From Calditrichia bacterium (lineage in GTDB: Bacteria > Calditrichota > Calditrichia > RBG-13-44-9 > J075), in the NCBI GenBank assembly GCA_020635015.1, contig JACKAP010000011.1, positions 124,001-188,000 on the forward strand: a stretch of 64,000 nucleotides of DNA, written 5' to 3'. The number at the start of each line of letters is the position of its first letter. Within the stretch, counting starts at the first letter, position 1. This document shows positions 34,892 through 41,729 of this stretch, one piece after another. The translations under genes were made by a program, and so were the position numbers. A model generated the notes under the pieces. It was not told the origin of the DNA. It was given only the letters and a program-made list of their open reading frames with translations, and did not search any database.

Positions 34892-35052
34892 GCAGTAACT
34901 TCCCTTAAAAAAATGCTTATTATGAGCACCGTATAAAGCTTTATTGCAAGGGGCAAGGGGCAAGGCGCCGTCATGTACAAGCGCGAGTTCCGACACCCGC
35001 GCAGTAATACCCCATTCAAAATACTCCGCATTACATATTCCACAGTACGAGC

Positions 35053-35134
35053 AAAAAAAAACTCCGGGATCGCTCCATACACCGACCCCGGAGTTGTATT
35101 GTCTCCGGCAGAATATATTCAAAATGAAACGGAG
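35053..35134 (-). promoter_or_regulatory. Terminator/attenuator-like leader upstream of the NusG-II/Gx pair
   Basis: On the minus strand an 8-bp GC-rich stem (35061-35068 with 35087-35094) is followed by nine U (35053-35061): an intrinsic terminator 160 bases before the NusG-II gene. Upstream lies an alternating set of complementary pentamers at 35130-35134, 35103-35107, 35089-35093 and 35062-35066, so pairings 1:2, 2:3 and 3:4 are all possible. This is the plan of an attenuator, but no clear leader peptide or known riboswitch is recognised. Confidence 0.45.
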
Positions 35135-35344
35135 ATGCAATTAAATTGTATAAATACATTTGTTGATGGGTTAATGGGAAAAAACGGATTCGGATTCTTA
35201 TAACAACATTGTGAATCAAGTTCCTCGGCTGGGTCTCGGAATGACCCATTGGCGTCATTTCGAACGTTTTTTGTGAGAAATCTGTAACAGCAGGAAACTT
35301 AATGCACAATCAGCTCATCAACCCATCAATTTTTTAAAAAACTA

Positions 35345-35450
35345 CCTAACTTTTTGACGGCTAAAACGTATCTCAACCACAGGTCACGGCAAAGCCGTGT
35401 TTCCCTGTCTCCATACAGAGCCCCCCGCCTACTCACGGGGGGCTTTTTTA
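35345..35450 (+). ncRNA. Candidate small structured RNA ending in an intrinsic terminator
   Basis: Plus strand. A hairpin CACGGC-AAA-GCCGTG (35385-35399) nested in ACAGG/CCCTGT-type flanks is followed by a 9-bp GC-rich stem AGCCCCCCG...CGGGGGGCT (35419-35444) and a U-run to 35450. The only downstream plus-strand gene is far away, so this looks like the 3' end of a free-standing RNA. No Rfam family recognised; boundaries on the 5' side are a guess. Confidence 0.4.
35419..35450 (+). terminator. Rho-independent terminator
   Basis: Nine-base-pair GC-rich stem with an 8-nt loop followed by TTTTTTATTTT; very strong. Acts on plus-strand transcripts coming from about 35340. Confidence 0.85.
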
Positions 35451-35578
35451 TTTTGATGATGTGCACCGGGTGATTGGGTTATTGGTCGTTGGTTGTTGGC
35501 TTTTGGCCAAAAACCAATAACCAACAACCAACGGCATGTCCACTATGGTTCCAACTGCTCGTTCAACTCCCACATGCC

Positions 35579-36028
35579 TCAGCCAACCGTAAAATATCCC
35601 GTAACAACCGCCAGCACCGCCCCCGCAATCACATCACGCAGCCAGTGTTTATTGGCCTGGATCCGGCTGTAGCCGGTCAATGCCGCCAGCAAGTAGGGCA
35701 GAATCGCCCAGGGCCATCCGAAATGAAAATGCACGAATGCCGCGCCCATAAACGCACTGGAGGTGTGGCCGCTGGGAAAGCTGTCTCTTCCCCCGTTGGG
35801 ACGGGTGCCGAGCGGCGTAAAATTGAACAGGAATTTCCCCAGCAGGGTCAAGGTGACGGTGATACTCCCGGCGTAGAGCCAGCGCCGGGCCGCTTCCGCA
35901 TCGCCCTGCAGCGCCACTGCCAGCAGCGCCGCCCAGGGCAGCAGGTATTGCAGGATGTCGCCAACATCTTCAAGCTTGTTAACCGATAGCGGCCGGGTTT
36001 TTTGAAATAGCTCGCTGAGGTTTAGCAT
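35579..36028 (-). CDS. PAP2-family membrane phosphatase
   Basis: 149 aa. Type 2 phosphatidic acid phosphatase with the three-part active site: K-x6-RP in GKFLFNFTPLGTRPNGG, SFPSGHTSS, and SRIQANKHWLRDVIAG. About four to five TM helices. Likely acts on undecaprenyl diphosphate, phosphatidate or a related lipid phosphate. AGGAGAA before the ATG. It starts 14 bp after the lipoprotein gene on the same strand, so the two are probably co-transcribed. Shorter than BacA-replacing PgpB proteins, but the active site is complete. Confidence 0.92.
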   Translation of the reverse strand: MLNLSELFQKTRPLSVNKLEDVGDILQYLLPWAALLAVALQGDAEAARRWLYAGSITVTLTLLGKFLFNFTPLGTRPNGGRDSFPSGHTSSAFMGAAFVHFHFGWPWAILPYLLAALTGYSRIQANKHWLRDVIAGAVLAVVTGYFTVG

Positions 36029-36042
36029 CGTTTCTCCTGCCG

Positions 36043-37449
36043 TTATTCCAGAAATACCAGTTTAAACCGGTTCACCGTCACCACCGGCTCCAGACGGGTG
36101 ATGCGGAAAGTGGCCGAATCGATAGGAGCGGTGATGGTCACCCGCCCGCTGGCATCTACCGTGGTTCCCGCGACAACACTGCCCCCGGCCGGCACCACGG
36201 CGATGGTTACGAAGGGCATCTGCACTGCCAGGTTGGAGATCGGACCACTGAGGGTGGCGCGCACCTCCGGCAGGGCAATAATGTTGTAATCGGCCGGCAC
36301 CGTGCTGCTGTTCGGCGCCACCAGCGACAAAATCAGCGCCAGGGCATCCTCGAAGGGCGTCATTACCGGCGTTACCGTGCTGTCCGGGGAGGTTATGGTA
36401 GCCACCGGAAGCTCCGGCAGCTCAAAATCGACGAAGGTCTCCAGCACCCCGGCCCGCACATCCTCCGCCACGTTGGGTGGGATTAGTCCGCCATATTCCA
36501 CCAGCACCCGGTCGCTGTTGGCCCAACCGGCCGAAATTGAAGAGAGCGGGTCAACGGCAATCTCGTAATTGGTGCCTCCGGTGCGGGAGAAATGAAAGGA
36601 GATCGGCACATAGACGGTCATGCGCCCGATCTGCACCCCCAGCTGCACATTCACATCCACGGAATAGATCAGCCCGAAGCCCGGGGTGGCGGTTGCCTCG
36701 AACGGCACATGGGGCACCACGTAAACCCGGTGATTGTTGGCGTTGGCGCTGACCACCGGCAGGTCCATATCCATTACAGCGGCGGTGACATCGCCGGCGA
36801 TGTTGGCCAGGAACATGGTGACCAGGGTCTGCAGGTCGAAGCGGTCGCTGCTTTCCCCGCTGGGGGGCGCCACCAGGGTCTGGCTCAACGGCAGGGGAAA
36901 GCTATTGGGGGCATTTTCGGAAATGATCCAGGGGATTTCCCGGTCATTGTTTTCCACCCGGGCCAGCCAGGTGGCCCCGGCCCACTGCGGCGTGGTGCTG
37001 TTGAAAGCCGAGAAGCGGTTGCGGGGCAGGGTGATATCGTCCTTGCGGATGGGGATGATTGCCAGGTTGCCGACATGATTGCGCACCCACCCCGGCGCGT
37101 CGGTGACCGTGCCGATCCCGGGTTCAATTTCGTGAGAGAGATTGAGCAGGAAAAAATCTTCCTGAAACGGCAAGCCGGTGCTGGCGGTGGCCTGCAGCAC
37201 CAGCGAGTCAACGCCAGCGATGCCGGTCGCGGCGTGATAGGCTACGCGTGGCGGCAGGGGAGCAAGCGCCGGGTCGTGGGTCAGACTAAGCGTATCCGGC
37301 GCCACCAAATTTCCGGCCGGACCCTTCCCGTGAACTTCTCCCTTCACCGAGATCGATGGCGGCTGTACGCCTTGCTGGCAGGCTAAAAGAAATAACAAAC
37401 CGCTCAACAGCAATCCCCCGATCAAATTATGGTAAACATATCTTTCCAT
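36043..37449 (-). CDS. Secreted lipoprotein of unknown function
   Basis: 468 aa. N-terminus with lipobox FLLAC predicts a lipoprotein. The rest is rich in beta strands, Thr, Val and Pro, with no repeats or Cys and no domain I recognise. A segment at the C-terminus (VVAGTTVDASGRVTITAPIDSATFRITRLEPVVTVNRFKLVFLE) looks like a beta-sandwich end. The second of two adjacent ATGs (37449) is chosen since GGAG lies six bases upstream. Followed 14 bp later by the PAP2 gene. Confidence 0.7.
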   Translation of the reverse strand: MERYVYHNLIGGLLLSGLLFLLACQQGVQPPSISVKGEVHGKGPAGNLVAPDTLSLTHDPALAPLPPRVAYHAATGIAGVDSLVLQATASTGLPFQEDFFLLNLSHEIEPGIGTVTDAPGWVRNHVGNLAIIPIRKDDITLPRNRFSAFNSTTPQWAGATWLARVENNDREIPWIISENAPNSFPLPLSQTLVAPPSGESSDRFDLQTLVTMFLANIAGDVTAAVMDMDLPVVSANANNHRVYVVPHVPFEATATPGFGLIYSVDVNVQLGVQIGRMTVYVPISFHFSRTGGTNYEIAVDPLSSISAGWANSDRVLVEYGGLIPPNVAEDVRAGVLETFVDFELPELPVATITSPDSTVTPVMTPFEDALALILSLVAPNSSTVPADYNIIALPEVRATLSGPISNLAVQMPFVTIAVVPAGGSVVAGTTVDASGRVTITAPIDSATFRITRLEPVVTVNRFKLVFLE

Positions 37450-37500
37450 CATATGCTCCGTGATTGGTTGTCTGAAAATATCAATGTCATTGACCTTTGG

Positions 37501-37727
37501 CGTCATTGATGCTTTGCATGTCATTGGCGCTGTGCGCGTCATTAGCCTTCAGCGTCATTGATGCTTCGCATGTCATTGGCGCTGCGCGCGTCATTTGCTT
37601 CAATGCCAGTGTCGTTTCGCTCTACGCGTTTCGCTCCACGCTCCACGTCTTTCCATTCCGCACTCCGAAATCCGCATTCCGCATTCGTTTCATTCCGCAC
37701 TCCGAAATCCGCATTCCGCATTCGTTT
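37501..37727. repeat. Two pairs of direct repeats upstream of the lipoprotein gene
   Basis: A unit starting CGTCATTGATGCTT recurs with a 52-bp period (37501 and 37553). A 37-bp unit starting CATTCCGCACTCCGAAATCC occurs twice in tandem (37654-37690 and 37691-37727); its end abuts the stop codon of the penicillin acylase gene. Confidence 0.9.
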
Positions 37728-39817
37728 CACTCCGGATGATAAACCCGCTCCGCATCCGCAAACACCTTCTCCCGGTCGAAGGTCATCGGTTTGCGCTCCC
37801 GGCGGAGGAACATCTCCATCTGGTCGGTATAATGCGGGCTCTCTGGGCGGCTGGAGGCGCCGTAGCAGTGGGCGGATTCGATCTCCACCCCGTCGCGGGA
37901 GTAGCGCAAGAGTTGAATATAGGATTCCCCCACCCAGGCGCGGTATTTACCGTCTTTATATTTCCGTCCGACCATCTGGGCCAGAATATCGAAGCCGCCG
38001 CCGACGGGATATGCTTTGTCGCCGCGCTGATGCACCTGAAGCCGGCCCAACTCGATCTCCAGAGTGCCGAAATGCTTGCGCAGGTGCTTTTGAGCAAACC
38101 GCAATGCATCAACCAACATCGCCTCCGGAAAGGTGTTGTTATAATCCATCCGCCCGGTTGCTTCGAGCTGATCCAGCAGATAGCGCAGCGCCAGGTTAAA
38201 CACCGCCGCCTGGCGGTTGTGAACCTCGGTGCTGCGGTTCCAGCGCTGCAGCACCGCAATCGCAGCGGCAATGTCTGGATATCGCGCGGGATCGAGATGC
38301 AGTAAATCTTCCAGATTGGCGATATTGTTGGTGCGCAGGCGTGCCGGATAAGTCTGGTCATATTTGATGCGCAGAAAGTCATCATAAGAAAGCTTGTCAT
38401 ACTGCGCGATCAGCTCGCCAAATCGCAAACTGCGGGCGGTGTTGCGGGTAATGTAGCCCATCGTCGGGTTATAATTCGCCGGATCGGGGTTGTCCTCCGG
38501 AGCGGTGGCGTTAAACGGCGTATTGTTAAAATTGAAGACATAACCGCTGGCCGGATTCGTCACCTGCACCAGACTGTCCAGGGGCATAAAGTCCGGGGGC
38601 CAGAGGGTGGCGGAGGTGTCGCCGGGAAGTACCGCCTGCCACTCATAAGCTGGATCGCGATCGGGAAACAGGCCGTTGGATAGGAAAAAAATGTTGTCTT
38701 CCCGGTCTGCGTAGACCGTATTGATCCCGGGAATGCCCTGGATGGCCAGGGCCCGGCGGAATTCGTCGAAATTCTGCGCTTTGGTCATCCAATACCACTG
38801 CTCGGCAGCGCGGATATTCAGGTTCGCGGGAAATCGAATTGCGTAGTACCCCTGATCATTCTTCAGCGTGGTGCCGTATTTACTCCAGTAGAAAGTGCGG
38901 CGGTAAGGGAATTTCAGGAACCACCAGAGCTTCACGCCCAGTTTCAATTTCCGCTCTTCTAATGCCAGCCAGTCGCCATCAAATCTGTAGCGATTTTTTT
39001 CTGACGGATGCATGGTCAACTTGTAAACATCATCCAGATCAGGGTAATTGAGCGTATGGGCCCAGCCGAGATTGGGGGTGGTGCCGTGAAACGGCGTCAC
39101 CCCACCCGGGAAAACCCCGCCGATGAACCGCCAGCCTTCCGCGCTTTCAATATGCACTTCGTACCATGAAAAAGGTCCTTCCAGGGGCTGATGGGAGTTG
39201 ACGGCCAGGTAGGTATTACCGTCGGCAGTTTTACGGCTGCTCAGGGCGATGGCGTTGGAACCGCGGGGCAGGCCGCGGCCTTGATCTTCCACCAATGAGT
39301 TACCCAGAATGCGCTGGATATCAAACTGCACGTTGGTCATCAGGCTGAGTGCCAGGGTGTAACCCTTGATGATATCTTTTTCGCTGACCGGAAACGCATC
39401 TTTGCGCAGCATTTCATCCGGATGGGCGCGGGCATAGGCATTCAGCCCCTGGGTATATCCGTCGAGCACTGCCCGGAAGGCGGGCGAGAAGGCACTGTCC
39501 CACTGCGCTTCCACCGCCCGGCCGGGATCGATGATAAAGGCCAGCACATCCAGGATGGCGCCATTTTTACCCTTCACCGAGGCCAGCTTGCCATTAACGG
39601 CCAGCAGCGGGATCTGGATGCTGGCAAAATCGTCTTCCGCATGGGCCCAGGCCAATCCATAAGCCGCCTGGGCGTCGGTTTGGGTGTAAATGTGCGGCAC
39701 GCCCCAGGCGTCGCGTACAATGGTAATTGCTGTTGGATCAATCCGGGGGAAATCCGGTGCCGTCTGTGCCGGCAACCCGAACGGAAGCAGCAGAAGTATG
39801 ATCCATAAATATTTCAT
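37727..39817 (-). CDS. Penicillin acylase family Ntn-hydrolase
   Basis: 696 aa. Signal peptide MKYLWIILLLLPFGLPAQ. A precursor of the Ntn-hydrolase penicillin/acylhomoserine-lactone acylase family: alpha part (about 25-200), then the autocleavage site in RGLPRGSNAIALS with Ser as the new N-terminal nucleophile, then the beta subunit with HQPLEGPFSWYEVHIES and FHGTTPNLGWAHT, and Asn in the oxyanion region. Hydrolyses amide bonds of acyl substrates; penicillins, AHLs or lipopeptides are all possible. The length and cleavage site are normal. Confidence 0.9.
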   Translation of the reverse strand: MKYLWIILLLLPFGLPAQTAPDFPRIDPTAITIVRDAWGVPHIYTQTDAQAAYGLAWAHAEDDFASIQIPLLAVNGKLASVKGKNGAILDVLAFIIDPGRAVEAQWDSAFSPAFRAVLDGYTQGLNAYARAHPDEMLRKDAFPVSEKDIIKGYTLALSLMTNVQFDIQRILGNSLVEDQGRGLPRGSNAIALSSRKTADGNTYLAVNSHQPLEGPFSWYEVHIESAEGWRFIGGVFPGGVTPFHGTTPNLGWAHTLNYPDLDDVYKLTMHPSEKNRYRFDGDWLALEERKLKLGVKLWWFLKFPYRRTFYWSKYGTTLKNDQGYYAIRFPANLNIRAAEQWYWMTKAQNFDEFRRALAIQGIPGINTVYADREDNIFFLSNGLFPDRDPAYEWQAVLPGDTSATLWPPDFMPLDSLVQVTNPASGYVFNFNNTPFNATAPEDNPDPANYNPTMGYITRNTARSLRFGELIAQYDKLSYDDFLRIKYDQTYPARLRTNNIANLEDLLHLDPARYPDIAAAIAVLQRWNRSTEVHNRQAAVFNLALRYLLDQLEATGRMDYNNTFPEAMLVDALRFAQKHLRKHFGTLEIELGRLQVHQRGDKAYPVGGGFDILAQMVGRKYKDGKYRAWVGESYIQLLRYSRDGVEIESAHCYGASSRPESPHYTDQMEMFLRRERKPMTFDREKVFADAERVYHPE

Positions 39818-40021
39818 CCCTGCATAATAGCGGTTTTCGGCAAATTACGCAAGGGGCAATCAGTTGTACCGTGTCTATCACCTGATCTTTGACACGCGAT
39901 AAGCGGCAGTGGCAGTAGCAGGAAGTTGGCTGCCACTGCCACTTGAATAGCCTGAATTGTCAGAGACCAGTTTATAGGACAGGCTGTACCGGTGAATGGG
40001 GATGATTATCCGCGATCTGAT
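39818..40021. other. Intergenic region with hairpin
   Basis: Contains an 11-bp inverted repeat GGCAGTGGCAG...CTGCCACTGCC (about 39904-39942) without a U-run, so not a classic terminator. No gene seen. Confidence 0.5.
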
Positions 40022-40318
40022 TCAGATCTGCTCGCTCAATTCCACGAAACGCTTATAGGGGATCGCGGTCCAGCTCTCCGCCTGGAAGGCGCCGTAATTC
40101 TGGCTGATCATCGAGACTTTCGCGGCGATCTCGGCGTCCGGGGCTTCGAAGATGTCGAGGAAATCGTAAGAACCCAGGATCGCATAGTGGGCGACGAATT
40201 TCACCTCCGGGCATTTCTCTTTCACGTGCTCAAGCCATTTCCGGCCCAACTGGGCGCGGTGCTTGATCTGTTTCGACATTTCCGGGGAAAGTTTGGTCAT
40301 TAAAACGTAGGTTTGCAT
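40022..40318 (-). CDS. GYD-domain protein
   Basis: 98 aa. Small ferredoxin-like alpha+beta fold of the GYD family (PF08734), usually homodimeric and of unknown function. The motif VAHYAILGSYDFLDIFEAPDAEIAAKV carries the Gly-x-Tyr-Asp that names the family. The ATG at 40318 is preceded by AGGAGGCGAG; ORF extensions upstream pass this SD and are rejected. Confidence 0.9.
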   Translation of the reverse strand: MQTYVLMTKLSPEMSKQIKHRAQLGRKWLEHVKEKCPEVKFVAHYAILGSYDFLDIFEAPDAEIAAKVSMISQNYGAFQAESWTAIPYKRFVELSEQI

Positions 40319-40572
40319 GTCTCGCCTCCTTTCAGTGGCTGAAAAGATGGTGCTCAACTCGCATCTGCAATATAATGCTTCCGGTTGTGCCGATCCATCG
40401 AATAATAAGATGAGGGAGGCGAGCTCTCCGGTGTCCTTTGGGAACGAATCTGAATGTCGTCGCGTTCAGGCCTCCGTTTCCGGCATTTTCGAAAATCCCG
40501 GCACGGATTCAAATTCCTCTGCGATAACGGTTAATCTTCCTAAAGTCCGAGAATATAGGGTGAGAATAGTTG
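40319..40572. other. Intergenic region, nothing recognised
   Basis: 254 bp between the GYD gene and a degenerate DUF4365 gene. No repeat, RNA or gene stands out. Confidence 0.4.
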
Positions 40573-40938
40573 TTAACCTTGCTGCAGCACCCGATCCCGC
40601 CAACGCCGCACACTCATGACGTCGAAACGTTCACCTTCGAATGCGATTTGCCTAATCTCTTTTTTGCCGTTCTCGCTGGCTTTCCTGAGCCAGTCGCGGA
40701 TTTCCATCCAGCGTACTTTCCCGGCCGAGTTGCGGATGACCAGCAGCACCGGAAAGGCTTGCGCCATCCAGTACTGCACATGCCGCGGCTCTTTGATGGT
40801 GAAGATTTCCGCGCCGTCTTTTTGGCGCGTGCGTAAATGCGAATCGCCGGACTTCAGCTGCAGGTAAAGCTTGCGAGGGGTTTTTTTAGCGGGTCAGCGA
40901 TACGTTTTATCCATACGCGGTATTCAGGTACCGCCATC
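40573..40938 (-). pseudogene. DUF4365-like gene remnant
   Basis: The minus-strand frame ending at 40573 reads KLYLQLKSGDSH...RHVQYWMAQAFPVLLVIRNSAGKVRWMEIRDWL, the C-terminal half of a DUF4365 (nuclease-fold-like) domain. Upstream of a run of seven A (minus strand, about 40891-40897) an in-frame TGA ends this frame, while a second frame offers ATG at about 40937 reading MAVPEYRVWIKR before the run. A one-base deletion in the A-run would explain this, and the region before it continues into repeat DNA, so the gene is 5'-truncated too. Confidence 0.55.
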
Positions 40939-41357
40939 ACGAGCCGCGTTTTCTGCGGCGCGGCAATCTCCCGTGAATTTCTCCCAGTGTTACGGCAGAT
41001 AGGTGCACCACGCAGGAGATTGCTTCAGCAAAATACGCTTCGCAATGACAGCTCGAATTACGTTTTAGCGAAAGATTGGTAACACCAGTATTATTTTTAG
41101 CATCTCTGCGTATTTATGCCCATCTTAAATCAAAACAGCCGCAAAACCAAACAGTTTATGCCATAGCGGTCAATCCCGGCGCAAATGTTAACAGGCTGTT
41201 CCCGCTTAGGATTGGTTAAAAATCAACTTATTAACTTCCGCCACAGAGGCACAGAGATCACAGAGGTATTATACATTAAATAAAATCAGTCTCTGTGTGC
41301 TCTGTGCCTCTGTGGCAATTATGTTTGACATTCAACAAATTATGCTTTAATCGATCC
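40939..41357. repeat. Intergenic region with inverted repeat and common short repeat
   Basis: From about 41010 to 41055 a word GAGATTGCTTCAGCAAAATACGCTTCGCAATGACA-like sequence (described by position 41019-41051) of a type common in bacterial genomes. From 41240 to 41328 an inverted repeat with arms CCACAGAGGCACAGAG and CTCTGTGCCTCTGTGG around an AT-rich core. No gene. Confidence 0.75.
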
Positions 41358-41693
41358 TTAATTCGGTCTAATAACTTTTTCCGCCGCATACATAATCCCA
41401 ACCGTCTGATCCATCGACCCAATTTCCCCGATCATGAGCTCAGCCCTTTTGCCGTGAAAATCCAGGCAGGTGCCGCAGGTGGCGATTTTGGCGCCTTTAT
41501 CCTGTAGCGTTTGTAAAGCCTCCAGAACTTCACTGCCTTTCGTGGTGAGATGAATCCCTGAATTGACACAGCCGATCACATCAATCTGAATGCTTGATTT
41601 TGCAAGTTCGTTCAGAAACGATTTCAAAAGTTTTTTACCCAGGGCCGGATCACCCTGACCCATCTGGTCGGAATTTAGATACAAGAAAGTCAT
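41358..41693 (-). CDS. YedF-type DsrE-like protein
   Basis: 111 aa. Matches the C-terminal DsrE-like half of the selenium metabolism protein YedF (YLNSDQMGQGDPALGKKLL, VIGCVNSGIHLTTKGSEVLE, ATCGTCLDFHGKR). The TusA-like N-terminal half of full YedF is missing, so a selenium role is not implied. The two cysteines of CGTC and the Cys in IGCVNSG are kept. GGAG upstream of the ATG. It follows the beta-helix protein gene by 36 bp on the same strand. Confidence 0.85.
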   Translation of the reverse strand: MTFLYLNSDQMGQGDPALGKKLLKSFLNELAKSSIQIDVIGCVNSGIHLTTKGSEVLEALQTLQDKGAKIATCGTCLDFHGKRAELMIGEIGSMDQTVGIMYAAEKVIRPN

Positions 41694-41729
41694 GCCGTCT
41701 CCATTTTGTTGTGTGTGAGTGAGCGCTGC

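Larger units (their letters stand above)
34892..35578. other. Long intergenic region with regulatory hairpins and repeats
   Basis: 687 bp. From the left: leader and terminator-like hairpin on the minus strand (35053-35134), GGGTTAATGGG words (35164-35178), a dispersed 90-bp repeat copy (35218-35305), a plus-strand structured RNA candidate with terminator (35340-35450), and an inverted repeat with TTGGTTGTTGG arms at about 35475-35533. No protein gene supported. Confidence 0.75.

Noticed and set aside
41358..41693. Selenium metabolism role for the YedF-like protein
   Set aside because: Only the C-terminal DsrE-like half is present and no SelA, SelB, SelD or selenocysteine gene is seen.
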